Positions 1 through 8,728 of a stretch of DNA of 64,000 nt are shown here, in pieces. Made by a program: the position numbers and the translations under genes. Position 1 is the first letter of the stretch. Every line of letters starts with the position of its first letter. This DNA comes from Methylobacterium isbiliense (GTDB taxonomy: Bacteria > Pseudomonadota > Alphaproteobacteria > Rhizobiales > Beijerinckiaceae), in assembly GCF_022179325.1 (NCBI RefSeq), contig NZ_BPQQ01000040.1:94564-158563 (forward strand), read 5' to 3'. Under the pieces are notes generated by a model that saw nothing but the letters and a program-made list of their open reading frames with translations, searched no databases and was not told the DNA's origin.

Positions 1-543
1 TTCCGCGGCATGACCGTGCTCGACAACATCAAGCTCGGCCGCCACGTCCACATGCGCACCAACCTCCTCGACGCGCTCGTCTACTGGGGCCGGGCGCGCC
101 GGGAGGAGATCGAGATCCGCGCCGAGATCGAGGAGCGGGTGATCGACTTCCTCGACCTCAACCACATCCGCCACCAGCCGGTCGCCTCCCTCGCCTACGG
201 CTTGCGCAAGCGGGTCGAACTCGCCCGGGCGCTCGCGATGCGCCCCCGCCTCCTGATGCTGGACGAGCCCGTGGCCGGCATGAACCGCGAGGAGACGGAG
301 GACATGGCCCGCTTCATCCTCGACGTGAAGGAGGAATGGGGCACCACCATCCTGATGGTCGAGCACGACATGGGGCTCGTCATGGACATCTCCGACCACG
401 TCGTGGTGCTCAATTTCGGGCAGGTGATCGCGCGCGGGCGCCCCGCCGAGGTGACGCGCAACGAGGAGGTGATCCGGGCCTATCTCGGCGCGGGCGATGT
501 CGGGGCGCTGCGCGCCCGCATCGAGGGGCGGGAGGCGGCCTGA
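1..543 (+). CDS. Liv-type ABC importer ATPase (LivG-like), 5' partial
   Basis: Last 180 residues of a LivG-type ATPase of a HAAT-family ABC importer. The start codon and Walker A lie before the window, so the truncation is only the window edge. Seen: a degenerate ABC signature (LAYGLRKRVELARAL), Walker B LLMLDEP and the H-loop MVEHDMG. By family it powers uptake through the two permeases that follow. Its TGA overlaps the next ATG, the first of several stop-start overlaps in an operon that runs to 7139. The substrate is not readable from the ATPase. Confidence 0.93.
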   Translation, partial: FRGMTVLDNIKLGRHVHMRTNLLDALVYWGRARREEIEIRAEIEERVIDFLDLNHIRHQPVASLAYGLRKRVELARALAMRPRLLMLDEPVAGMNREETEDMARFILDVKEEWGTTILMVEHDMGLVMDISDHVVVLNFGQVIARGRPAEVTRNEEVIRAYLGAGDVGALRARIEGREAA

Positions 544-1430
544 TGGAGGGGTTCGACCCGCTCTTCTTCGCCGAGGTGACGCTGGCGGGCCTCGGCTCCG
601 GGGCGCTGCTCGCGCTCACCGGGCTCGCCTTCGTGCTGATCTACAAGGCCACCCGGGTGGTGAACCTCGCCATCGGCGAGATGCTGATGGTGGGCGCCTA
701 CCTGTTCTTCGCCTTCGCGGCGGGCCTCGGCCTGCCGGCCTGGGGGGCGATCCCGCTCGCGCTCGCGGGCGGGGGCCTGCTCGGCGCCGCCATCGAGCGC
801 GCCATCATCCGGCCGATGCTCGGCGAGAGCCCGATCGCAATCTTCATGGTGACGATCGGGCTCGGCTCGGTGCTCGTCGGCCTCGTGGAGATCGTCTGGT
901 CGCCCAACCCGACGCAGCTGCCCGACTTCATCGGCGCGGCCCCGGTCTTCCTCGGGGAGGCCTACGTGTCGCGCAAGATCGCGGTCGGCTTCGCGGTGGC
1001 CTGCCTCGTCATCGCGGGCTTCCTCCTCGCCTTCCGCACCTGGCGGGGCGGCGTGGCGCTGCGCGCCACCGCGGCCGACCAGGCGGCGGCCTATTCCTGC
1101 GGCATCGACGTGCCGGCGGTCTTCTGCGCCGCCTGGGCGCTCGCCGGGGTGGCGGCGGCCGCCGCCGGCATCCTCGTCGGCGCGGTCGGCGGCATCTCGC
1201 CGACGATGGGCGTCTTCGGCCTCTCGGCGCTCGTCGTCGTGATCGTCGGCGGGCTCGATTCGGTGGCGGGCGCCCTCGTGGGCGGCCTTGTCGTCGGCCT
1301 GCTCGAAGCGTGGTCCGGCACCTTCCTGGGGGGAGAATACAAGATCGTGGCGACCTTCAGCCTGCTGCTCGCCGTCCTGGTCGTGCGGCCCTACGGCCTG
1401 TTCGGCACCGCCGAGATCGAGCGGCTCTGA
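543..1430 (+). CDS. Liv-type ABC importer permease (LivH-like)
   Basis: Inner-membrane permease of 295 residues, the normal length for LivH. Seen: about eight hydrophobic segments and the family stretch RVVNLAIGEMLMVGAY near residue 37. The ATG at 543 shares bases with the upstream TGA, and its own TGA overlaps the livM-like ATG at 1430, so the three genes are probably translationally coupled. With the LivM-like partner it should form the channel of an importer for an amino acid or other small carboxylate. The downstream CoA ligase argues for a carboxylic acid (inference). Confidence 0.94.
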   Translation: MEGFDPLFFAEVTLAGLGSGALLALTGLAFVLIYKATRVVNLAIGEMLMVGAYLFFAFAAGLGLPAWGAIPLALAGGGLLGAAIERAIIRPMLGESPIAIFMVTIGLGSVLVGLVEIVWSPNPTQLPDFIGAAPVFLGEAYVSRKIAVGFAVACLVIAGFLLAFRTWRGGVALRATAADQAAAYSCGIDVPAVFCAAWALAGVAAAAAGILVGAVGGISPTMGVFGLSALVVVIVGGLDSVAGALVGGLVVGLLEAWSGTFLGGEYKIVATFSLLLAVLVVRPYGLFGTAEIERL

Positions 1431-2473
1431 TGCGGATCGGCGCCCTCAAGACCTCCTATGCGGCCGACCACGCGCTGTTCGACACGCCCGTGCAGCGGGC
1501 GTGGCTCGGCCTCGGCGCCGCCCTGCTGCTGGCGTTTCCCTTCGTCGCCGACGATTACTGGCTCTACCTCGCCTGCCTCGTCGCGATCCACGTCATCGCC
1601 ACCACGGGGCTCAACATCCTCACCGGCTTCACCGGCCTCGTGAGCCTGGGGCATGCGGCCTTCATGGGGGTGGGCGCCTACACGGCGGCGCTGATGGAGA
1701 TCCGCCTCGGCGCGCCCTTCCTCCTCAACCTCCTCGGCGGGGGGCTGATGGCGGCGGGCGTCGGCGTCCTCGTCGGGCTGCCGAGCCTGCGGGTGAAGGG
1801 GCTCTACCTCGCCATCGCCACCATCGCGGCCTCGTTCATCCTGCACTTCGTGTTCCAGAACTGGAGCACGGTGACCGGAGGCATCGCCGGGCTCAGCGTG
1901 CCCCCGGCCCGGATCCTCGGGATCGAACTCGCGCGGCCGGCCGCGCTCTACTGGGTGATCCTGCCGCTCGCCGGCCTGTCGGTGCTGGCGGCCGCCAACC
2001 TCTTCCGCACCCGGATCGGCCGGGCCTTCATCGCGATCCGCGACCGGGACATCTCGGCCGAGATCCTCGGCATCCCGCTCCTGCGCTACAAGCTGATGAG
2101 CTTCGGGCTCTCGGCCTTCTACGCCGGGCTGGCGGGCGGGCTGTTCGCCTATTTCTTCCGCTCGATCACGCCCGAGAGCTTCCCCCTCGTCTACTCGATC
2201 TTCTTCCTCGCCGCGGTGATCGTCGGCGGCATGGGGACGATCCTCGGCGGCATCCTCGGCGCCGCCTTCATGACGATGGTGCCGGAGGTGCTCAAGCTCG
2301 GGGTGGGCCTCGCCTCGCCCTGGCTGCCGAACGCGGTGGCGATCCTCTCGCCGGTGCGCACCGTGGTGTTCGGCCTGCTCATCATCGGCTTCCTGATCTT
2401 CGAGCCGCACGGACTGGCCGAGATCTGGCGGCGCATCCGCCGCTTCTTCCACCTGTGGCCCTTCAGAACCTGA
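1430..2473 (+). CDS. Liv-type ABC importer permease (LivM-like)
   Basis: Second permease, 347 residues, with about ten membrane segments. Seen: the LivM hallmark GLNILTGFTGLVSLGHAAFMGVG (quoted in parts: GLNILTGFTG, then SLGHAAFMGVG) near residues 62-84 and the EAA-like cytoplasmic loop around AIRDRDISAEILGIPLLRYK. The ATG overlaps the upstream stop. A 31-nt gap with a strong GGAGGAG ribosome site follows, then the binding-protein gene. By family it pairs with the LivH-like subunit. Confidence 0.94.
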   Translation: MRIGALKTSYAADHALFDTPVQRAWLGLGAALLLAFPFVADDYWLYLACLVAIHVIATTGLNILTGFTGLVSLGHAAFMGVGAYTAALMEIRLGAPFLLNLLGGGLMAAGVGVLVGLPSLRVKGLYLAIATIAASFILHFVFQNWSTVTGGIAGLSVPPARILGIELARPAALYWVILPLAGLSVLAAANLFRTRIGRAFIAIRDRDISAEILGIPLLRYKLMSFGLSAFYAGLAGGLFAYFFRSITPESFPLVYSIFFLAAVIVGGMGTILGGILGAAFMTMVPEVLKLGVGLASPWLPNAVAILSPVRTVVFGLLIIGFLIFEPHGLAEIWRRIRRFFHLWPFRT

Positions 2474-2504
2474 ACAAGACGAAAACCGGAGGAGACGCAA
2501 CGCC

Positions 2505-3719
2505 ATGACGATGACCCCGACGACCACGCGAGGCCAGGCCCTCACCCGTCGCCAAACGCTCGCGGCGGGCATCGCCGGGGCGGGCCTGCTCGCCGGCCTC
2601 TCGCCCGTCCGCGCCCAGGCCAACGAGATCGTCATCGGCGGCTCGATCCCGCTCACCGGCGTCTTCGCCTTCGCCGGTGTGGGCATCAACGACGGCATCG
2701 CCGACTACGTGAAGATCGTCAACGAGGCCGGCGGCATCCAGGGCCGCAAGGTGCGCTACATCCCGGAGGATACGGGCTACAAGGTTGACCAGTCGGTCGC
2801 GGTCTTCAACAAGATCACCGGTTCCAATCCGGTCAGCTTCTACTACAGCGACTCGACCGGCTTCGCCAAGACCATCAATCCGGAATTGAACCGCAAGAAC
2901 TCGATGATCATGGCGGGCGCCTCGTTCGCGTCCGAGCTGAACAACCCGAAGGCCTATCCGAACCAGTTCGTCGCCGGTCCCGATTATTCCGAGATGATCG
3001 GCGTCCTGCTCGAATACATCGCCAAGACGCAGCCGGGCGCCCGCCTCGCGCTGGTCAACTCCGACACCGAATTCGGCCGCGACCCGGTCGCCGCCACGGA
3101 GGCGATGGCGGCCAAGCTCAAGTTGCCGATCGCCGTGAAGATCGTCACCCCGCCGACCTCCGTCGACGTGTCCACCGAGGTGCTGAAGCTGCGCCGCGCC
3201 AACCCGGACTTCACCCTCTTCCACGGCTACATCCTCGCGCCCCTGCCCGAGTTCATGAGCCAAGCCAAGCAGCTCGGCCTCAAGACCAAGTTCATGGGCA
3301 CCTTCTGGTCGATGGACAACTCGATCTGGGCGCGGGTCGGCGAGCCCGCGGACGGGTTCATGGGCGTGATGCCCTACCGCTACTACTACGACGAGGCGCC
3401 CGATGCGCCGATGCTGCAGAAGATCCGGGCGATGCGGCCGGAATACCAGTCCACCGCCTACATGCAGGGCTTCCTCACGGCGATGCTGTTCTGCGAATCC
3501 GCCAAGCGCGCGCTGGCGGCGGGCCAGGAGCTGACCGCCCCCAACCTGAAGGCGGCGCTCAACACCCTCAAGGACTTCGACACCGGCGGGATCATCGGGG
3601 TGCCCATCACCCTGTCGGGCAACACCATCCCGGTCGGGCGGGTCTACCGCTACGATGCGGCGGCCAAGCGCATGATCGGCGAGGGCGACTGGATCCGCCT
3701 CGGCAAGGACGCCGGATGA
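2505..3719 (+). CDS. ABC importer periplasmic substrate-binding protein (Tat-type leader)
   Basis: Solute-binding protein of the LivJ/LivK (Peripla_BP_6) fold, 404 residues. Seen: a twin-arginine leader with RRQTLAAG at residues 15-22, a hydrophobic stretch and a likely cut after VRAQA near residue 39, then the family opening EIVIGGSIPLTG. It captures substrate in the periplasm for the adjacent permeases. A strong GGAGGAG site lies before the ATG, fitting the high level needed for a binding protein. The stop overlaps the next ATG at 3716. Substrate unknown; the operon suggests an organic acid that is later joined to CoA. Confidence 0.93.
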   Translation: MTMTPTTTRGQALTRRQTLAAGIAGAGLLAGLSPVRAQANEIVIGGSIPLTGVFAFAGVGINDGIADYVKIVNEAGGIQGRKVRYIPEDTGYKVDQSVAVFNKITGSNPVSFYYSDSTGFAKTINPELNRKNSMIMAGASFASELNNPKAYPNQFVAGPDYSEMIGVLLEYIAKTQPGARLALVNSDTEFGRDPVAATEAMAAKLKLPIAVKIVTPPTSVDVSTEVLKLRRANPDFTLFHGYILAPLPEFMSQAKQLGLKTKFMGTFWSMDNSIWARVGEPADGFMGVMPYRYYYDEAPDAPMLQKIRAMRPEYQSTAYMQGFLTAMLFCESAKRALAAGQELTAPNLKAALNTLKDFDTGGIIGVPITLSGNTIPVGRVYRYDAAAKRMIGEGDWIRLGKDAG

Positions 3720-4525
3720 GCGCGCCCGGCCCGATCCTCGACGTCGCCAACATCGAGGTCATCTACAACAGGACGGTGCAGGTGCTGCGCGGCCTGTCGC
3801 TCGCGGTGCCGCGCGGCCAGGTGGTGGCGCTGCTCGGCTCCAACGGCGCGGGCAAGTCCACCACCCTCAAGGCGGTCTCGCGCCTGCTCGAGATCGAGGA
3901 CGGTGCGCTGACGGGGGGCGCGATCCGCTTCGACGGGCAGGACGTGGCGGCGTTCGCGCCCCACGCGCTGGTGCGGCGCGGCCTCTTCCACGTCATGGAG
4001 GGGCGCCGGATCTTCGAGGATCTTAGCGTCGAGGAGAACCTCACCGCCGCCACCTTCGCGCGGCCGGGAGGGCGGCCGTCCCGGGGTTTTGCCCTCGTCT
4101 ACGAGTATTTCCCGCGCCTGTTCGAGCGCCGCTCCGGCCTCGCCGGCTACCTCTCGGGGGGCGAGCAGCAGATGCTGGCGATCGGCCGCGCGCTGATCGC
4201 CGAGCCGCAGCTGATCCTCCTCGACGAGCCCTCGCTCGGCCTCTCGCCGATCCTGGTCGAGGAGATCTTCTCCATCATCGCCCGCATCAACCGCGAGCAG
4301 GGCACCGCCATGCTGCTCGTGGAGCAGAACGCGGCCGTCGCCTTCGCGGTCTCGCACTACGCCTACATCATGGAGACCGGCAAGATCGTCATCGACGGCC
4401 CGGTGGAGCGGCTGATGCACGATGCCGACGTGCGCGAATTCTACCTCGGGCTCGGCGCCGCCGGCCAGGGCAGGAGTTTTCGCGACGTGAAGCACTACAA
4501 GCGGCGCAAGCGGTGGCTCTCGTGA
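3716..4525 (+). CDS. Liv-type ABC importer ATPase (LivF-like)
   Basis: Second ATPase of the importer, 269 residues, about 30 longer than a usual LivF because of a basic tail ending in KHYKRRKRW. Seen: Walker A GSNGAGKST near residue 41, signature YLSGGEQQMLAIGRAL, Walker B LILLDEPSLG and H-loop LVEQNA. ATGA overlap with the binding-protein gene. Similar basic tails are known to me from LivF proteins encoded next to AMP-ligases, but this is recall rather than a search. It works with the LivG-like protein at the window start. Confidence 0.94.
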   Translation: MSAPGPILDVANIEVIYNRTVQVLRGLSLAVPRGQVVALLGSNGAGKSTTLKAVSRLLEIEDGALTGGAIRFDGQDVAAFAPHALVRRGLFHVMEGRRIFEDLSVEENLTAATFARPGGRPSRGFALVYEYFPRLFERRSGLAGYLSGGEQQMLAIGRALIAEPQLILLDEPSLGLSPILVEEIFSIIARINREQGTAMLLVEQNAAVAFAVSHYAYIMETGKIVIDGPVERLMHDADVREFYLGLGAAGQGRSFRDVKHYKRRKRWLS

Positions 4526-6342
4526 CCGCAGCCTCCGACCTCACCCTGCCCGATCTCACCCTGCCGCAGATGCTGCGCGAGCAGGCGCGCGTCCAGCCCG
4601 ACCGCGTGGCGATCCGCCAGAAGGATTTCGGCATCTGGCACCCGGTCACCTGGGCGGCCTACGCGGCGCGGGCGGAGGCCGCCGGCCTCGGCTTGCGGGC
4701 GCTCGGCCTTCCGGCCGGCGGCCACGTGGCGGTGCTGTCCGAGAACCGGGTCGAATGGGTGCTGGCCCAGCTCGGGGCCGGCCTCGTCGGCGCCGTGACG
4801 GTGGGCGTCTACCCGACGAGCCCGGCGGGCGAGGTCGCCTACGTGCTCGGCCATGCCGAGGCCGAGATCGTGGTCTGCGAGGACCAGGAGCAGGTCGACA
4901 AGGTGCTGGAGCGCCGCCACGAGCTGCCGCGCCTGCGCCGCGTCGTGGTGATGGAGACCAAGGGCGCGCGCGCCTATCCGCCCGATCTCGTCCTCACCTT
5001 CGCGGCCCTGGAGGCGGCGGGGCGCGCCTACGGCGAGGCGCATCCGGGGCTCGTGGACGAGGTCCTGGCCCGCCAGAGCCTCTCCGACATCGGGCTGATG
5101 ATCTACACCTCGGGCTCGACGGGCAAGCCGAAGGGCGCGATGCTGAGCTACCGCAACATCCGGGCGCAGGCGCTCGTGATCGCGGAGCGCATCGGGCTCG
5201 ACCGCGACGGCGTCCACCTCTCCTACCTGCCGCTCTGCCACGTGGCCGAGCAGATGCTGACCACGATGGGACCGATCTACCGCGGCTCGCAGGTGAATTT
5301 CGGCGAGTCGCTGCGCACCGTGCAGGACGACCTGCGCGAGGTCGCCCCCACCCTGTTTCTCGGCGTGCCGCGGATCTGGGAGAAGCTGCACGCGGCCATC
5401 ACCATGAAGCTCGCCGAGGCGGGCGGCTGGCGGCTCTCCCTGTTCGAGCGGGCCCTGCGCGCCTGCGAGCCCTTCGCGGAGGTGCCGCGGGAGCGCCGCA
5501 CGCTCCTCCAGCGCCTCACCTTCGGGTTCTGGTACGCGCTGGTGTTCCGGGCGCTGCAGAACTTCATCGGCCTGCGCCGCGCGCGGGTCGCGATGACCGG
5601 GGCGGCCCCGATCCCGGCCCGGATCGTGCGCTTCTTCCGCACCCTCGGGGTGCCCCTCGTGGAGGCCTACGGGGCGACCGAGACCTCCGGCATCGCCGCC
5701 TGCCAGCGGGTCGGGGAGGTGGTGCCGCTCTGCGTCGGCCCTGCGGCCCACGGGGTGGAGCTGGCGCGCGGCCCGGACGGCGAACTGCTCGCCCGCGGCG
5801 ACACTGTCTTCGTCGGCTACTACCGCAACGCGGAGGCGACGCAGGCCGCCTTCACGCCGGAGGGCTTCCTGCGCACCGGCGACGTGGCCGAGACGGTCCA
5901 GGGCCAGTGGCGCATCGTCGACCGGCTCAAGGACATCATGATCACGGCCGGCGGCAAGAACCTCAGCCCCTCCGAGATCGAGAACACCGTGAAGGCGAGC
6001 CCCTACGTCAAGGAATGCATCGTCATCGGCGAGGGCCGCAAGTTTGTCTCGGCTCTGATCCAGATCGACGCCGAGACGGTGGGGCAATGGGCGGAGGCGC
6101 AGGGCATCACCTTCACGCATTTCCGCAGCCTCGCCGAGCACCCCCGGGTGCGCGAGCTGATCGACCGCGAGGTGGCGGCGGCCAACGGCCAGCTCGCCCC
6201 GGTGTCCCAGGTGCGGCGCTTCCACCTGCTCGCCAAGGAACTCGACCACGACGACGACGAGGTGACGGCGACCATGAAGGTGCGCCGCGCCTCCATCCAG
6301 ACCAAGTACGCCGAGGAGATCCGCGGCCTCTACGCGGCGTGA
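4522..6342 (+). CDS. AMP-forming acyl-CoA ligase (long-chain/aromatic acid type)
   Basis: ANL-superfamily ligase that activates a carboxylic acid to acyl-AMP and then acyl-CoA in the cytoplasm; about 606 residues. Seen: the ATP loop YTSGSTGKPKGA near residue 195, the A5 motif YGATETSG, RTGDVAE, and the hinge region DRLKDIMITAGGKNLSPSEIEN. The GTG at 4522 overlaps the LivF-like stop as GTGA; an in-frame GTG at 4513 is an alternative. Its place inside a transporter operon suggests that imported acid is trapped as its CoA ester. The exact acid is unknown. Confidence 0.92.
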   Translation: MTAASDLTLPDLTLPQMLREQARVQPDRVAIRQKDFGIWHPVTWAAYAARAEAAGLGLRALGLPAGGHVAVLSENRVEWVLAQLGAGLVGAVTVGVYPTSPAGEVAYVLGHAEAEIVVCEDQEQVDKVLERRHELPRLRRVVVMETKGARAYPPDLVLTFAALEAAGRAYGEAHPGLVDEVLARQSLSDIGLMIYTSGSTGKPKGAMLSYRNIRAQALVIAERIGLDRDGVHLSYLPLCHVAEQMLTTMGPIYRGSQVNFGESLRTVQDDLREVAPTLFLGVPRIWEKLHAAITMKLAEAGGWRLSLFERALRACEPFAEVPRERRTLLQRLTFGFWYALVFRALQNFIGLRRARVAMTGAAPIPARIVRFFRTLGVPLVEAYGATETSGIAACQRVGEVVPLCVGPAAHGVELARGPDGELLARGDTVFVGYYRNAEATQAAFTPEGFLRTGDVAETVQGQWRIVDRLKDIMITAGGKNLSPSEIENTVKASPYVKECIVIGEGRKFVSALIQIDAETVGQWAEAQGITFTHFRSLAEHPRVRELIDREVAAANGQLAPVSQVRRFHLLAKELDHDDDEVTATMKVRRASIQTKYAEEIRGLYAA

Positions 6343-6359
6343 GCGACGAAGGAGCCGGC

Positions 6360-7139
6360 ATGCAGCCCGTGATCGACAGCTTCGACGAGGAGACCGGCAT
6401 CGCGGTCCTCACCTTCAACCGGCCGGAGGTGCTGAACGCCCTCGACGTGCCGACCGCCGTGGCCTTCCGGGCGGCGGTGGAGCGCTGCGTGGCACGGGAG
6501 GGCGTGCGCTGCCTCGTGCTGAAGGGTGCGGGGCGCGCCTTCGTGGCGGGCGGGGATGTCGCGAGCTTCGGCCCCGACCCGGAGCGGGTCGTGAACGCGC
6601 TCCTCGACGCGCTCCACCCGGCGATCCTGGCGCTGCGCGCCTGCCCGGCGCCGGTGGTCGCGGTGGTGCAGGGGGCGGCGGCCGGAGCGGGCCTGAGCCT
6701 CGTCCTCGGCGCCGACCTCGTGCTCGCGAGCGACCGCGCCCGCTTCCTCCTGGCCTACGACCGCCTCGGCACCACGCCGGATTGCGGGGCGACGTGGTTC
6801 CTCCCCCGCCGGGTCGGGCGCGAGCGCGCCTTCGCGCTGATGCTGCTCGGCCGCGACCTCGACGCCGCGGCGGCCCGCGAGGCCGGCCTCGTGACCGAGG
6901 TCGTCCCGGCGGACGAGCTCGAAGCGCGCAGCGACGCCGTCATCCGCCGCATCGCCGCCGGCCCGACCCTGGCCTATGGCCGCTACAAGCGCCTGATCGA
7001 CGAGGGCTCGGGCCCCTCCCTCGCCGGCCAGCTGGAGGCCGAGCGCGCGGCCTTCCTCGCCTCCACCCGCACGGCCGATTTCCGCGAGGGCGTCGCAGCC
7101 TTCCTGGCCAAGCGCCCGGCGGCCTTCCGGGGCGCGTGA
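6360..7139 (+). CDS. Enoyl-CoA hydratase/isomerase (crotonase family)
   Basis: Crotonase-fold enzyme of 259 residues. Seen: NRPEVLNALD near residue 20, the oxyanion-hole segments AFVAGGDVASF and AAAGAGLSLVLGADL, and the PaaG-like stretch YDRLGTTPDCG followed by LPRRVG. The AAGGAG ribosome site 5 nt before the ATG fixes the start, 17 nt after the ligase stop. By family it hydrates or isomerises an enoyl-CoA, so it can take the next step after the ligase. One of the two usual catalytic glutamates is not obvious, which favours isomerase chemistry (inference). Confidence 0.92.
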   Translation: MQPVIDSFDEETGIAVLTFNRPEVLNALDVPTAVAFRAAVERCVAREGVRCLVLKGAGRAFVAGGDVASFGPDPERVVNALLDALHPAILALRACPAPVVAVVQGAAAGAGLSLVLGADLVLASDRARFLLAYDRLGTTPDCGATWFLPRRVGRERAFALMLLGRDLDAAAAREAGLVTEVVPADELEARSDAVIRRIAAGPTLAYGRYKRLIDEGSGPSLAGQLEAERAAFLASTRTADFREGVAAFLAKRPAAFRGA

Positions 7140-7493
7140 GGATCCGCGGCGTGCCTCCCGGATGAAGGGGGGACGTAACCACCTGCCCGCCCGGCACGAA
7201 GGAGCTGACGAATCCGTCCAGGCGGGAGGGAGCCGATGCGACGACCCGGTCTCACCGTCCCGGCCCGTTCGGGCACCGGAGCAGGAGCCGAGCGCGGAAC
7301 CATCGGATCCTGCGCGAACGTTCTGATGGTGCCGCCTTGTCTGCGACGAACCGGGAACCTGTCCGTCGGACGATGCTCCCGTCGCGTGCTGACCGCGAAC
7401 TTAGTGGCGGCGAGCGCGCGGGCGGGCCAGGCGGCCCGGCTCCCGCGCCGGGCCGCGACGGGCTATCCTGAGGTCAGGGCCGGCGGGACGCCC
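7140..7493. other. Intergenic region before the ECF sigma gene
   Basis: 354 bases between the crotonase gene and the preferred sigma start. It holds the ECF promoter at 7175-7200 and a textbook ribosome site (GGAGG at 7225-7229) six bases before an ATG at 7236. That ATG opens a frame that is uninterrupted into the sigma gene. No other gene is recognisable. The 86 codons from 7236 to 7493 encode an arginine-rich stretch with three cysteines and no family resemblance that I can see. Confidence 0.6.
7175..7200 (+). promoter_or_regulatory. Candidate SigF-type ECF promoter before the sigma factor gene
   Basis: GTAACC at 7175-7180, exactly 16 nt, then CGAA at 7197-7200. This equals the motif I recall for Caulobacter crescentus SigF targets (GTAACC-N16-CGAA). 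It precedes a sigma gene whose partner is an NrsF-type anti-sigma factor, so autoregulation is likely. The expected transcript start is near 7207. An identical element lies at 8729-8754. Confidence 0.8.
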
Positions 7494-8063
7494 ATGGACC
7501 TCGAAGCGAGACTCTCCTCCGCGATGACGGCGGCGCAGGGCGGCGATGCCACCGCCTATCGGGCGCTGCTCGGCGCCTGCGTGCCGGTCATCGCCGCCGC
7601 CGCCCGCGCGCAGGGCGTGCGGGGCGATGCCGTGGACGACGTGGTGCAGGAGACCCTGCTCACCCTGCACCGGGCGCGTGCCAGCTACGACCCGGACCGC
7701 CCGTTCCTGCCCTGGCTGCGCGCCATCGCGCAGCGCCGCGCCGTCGACCTGATGCGCCGGGCCGGGCGCCGGCCCCAGGAGGTCCACGACCCGCTCGCCT
7801 ACGAGGCCGAGATCGATACCGGTCCCGGTCCGGGAGAGGGCATGGAGCGGCGGCAGCGCGAGGCGCGCCTCGCCCGGGCGGTGGCGGCCCTGCCGGAGGG
7901 CCAGCGGCAGGCGGTGGAGCTGCTCTCGCTGCGCGAGCAGTCCCTGGAGGAGGCCGCGGCCGCGACCGGCCGCAGCAAGGGCGCGCTCAAGGTCAACCTG
8001 CATCGGGCGCTCAAGGCGCTGCGCGCCGCCCTGCGGGGCGATAGGGAAGAGGGCCATGTCTGA
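7494..8063 (+). CDS. ECF sigma factor, NrsF-associated (SigF-like)
   Basis: RNA polymerase sigma factor of 189 residues, normal for ECF sigmas. Seen: region 2 with DDVVQETLLTLHRARASYDP near residues 43-62 followed by FLPWLRAIAQRRAVDLMRR, and region 4 with ALPEGQRQAVELLSLREQSLEEAAAATGRSKGALK (in parts) near residues 130-165. The next gene overlaps by 8 bases and encodes an NrsF-family membrane anti-sigma factor. Known Caulobacter SigF answers heavy-metal and redox stress. ATG 7494 gives the family length but has a weak ribosome site; ATG 7236, in frame, has a strong one and would add 86 residues. Confidence 0.9.
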   Translation: MDLEARLSSAMTAAQGGDATAYRALLGACVPVIAAAARAQGVRGDAVDDVVQETLLTLHRARASYDPDRPFLPWLRAIAQRRAVDLMRRAGRRPQEVHDPLAYEAEIDTGPGPGEGMERRQREARLARAVAALPEGQRQAVELLSLREQSLEEAAAATGRSKGALKVNLHRALKALRAALRGDREEGHV

Positions 8064-8712
8064 CGCCGCACCCCACGACGCCCTGGTCGAGGGGCTCGTC
8101 GCGCGCCTCACGCCCGTGCGCCCGCTGCCCCCGCCCGCCCTGCGCGGCCTCGTCTGGTGCCCCGCCGTGATCGGCATCGGGCTCCTCGCCCTGCCCTTCG
8201 CCGACCTCGCCGGCCTGCGCGCCCGGATGGCGGTGACCGACCTGCGGCTCGCCGCCATCGGCTCGGCGCTGACCGCCTGGACCGCGGCGGTCGCGGCCTT
8301 CGTGACCAGCGTGCCGGGGCGCTCCGCCCGCTGGGCGCTGCTGCCGCTCGCGCCCGCCGCCCTCTGGGTCGGCGCGAGCGGCCTCGGCTGCCTGCGCACG
8401 TGGCTCGTGCCCGGCACCACGCTGGCGGACGGGGCCGACATGCGCGGCTGCGCCGCCATCCTGATCGGCTTCTCGCTGCCGCTCTCGGTGGCGCTCGTCG
8501 CGATGCTGCGCCGGGCCTGCCCCTTGCGCCCGACGCTCACGGCGGCGCTCGGCGGGCTCGCGGTCGCGGCAGCGGCGGCGACGCTGCTGGTGCCGGTCCA
8601 CCCGCACGACGCCACCGTCACCGATCTCGCGATCCACGCGGTAGTGGTCGCGGCGGTCATCGCCCTCAACGCGCTGGCGGGCGGGCGCCTGCTCGACCGC
8701 GAGCGGCCATGA
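8056..8712 (+). CDS. NrsF-family (DUF1109) membrane anti-sigma factor
   Basis: Membrane protein of 218 residues with about six hydrophobic helices, the DUF1109/NrsF architecture. By family it holds the cognate ECF sigma at the membrane and releases it on metal or redox stress. Seen: four cysteines (35, 112, 132, 155). The cysteine usually found in an LHC-type segment before the last helix appears to be replaced here by HPHD at 182-185. It overlaps the sigma gene by 8 bases, as sigma/anti-sigma pairs do. The tail reads LLDRERP. Function rests on family and pairing. Confidence 0.87.
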   Translation: MSDAAPHDALVEGLVARLTPVRPLPPPALRGLVWCPAVIGIGLLALPFADLAGLRARMAVTDLRLAAIGSALTAWTAAVAAFVTSVPGRSARWALLPLAPAALWVGASGLGCLRTWLVPGTTLADGADMRGCAAILIGFSLPLSVALVAMLRRACPLRPTLTAALGGLAVAAAAATLLVPVHPHDATVTDLAIHAVVVAAVIALNALAGGRLLDRERP

Positions 8713-8728
8713 GGGTAGCGGCCATGAG

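Noticed and set aside
7354-7380. GGAAC at 7354 as an ECF or general-stress -35 box
   Set aside because: No CGT-type -10 at 16-19 bases. The GTAACC-N16-CGAA element upstream is complete.
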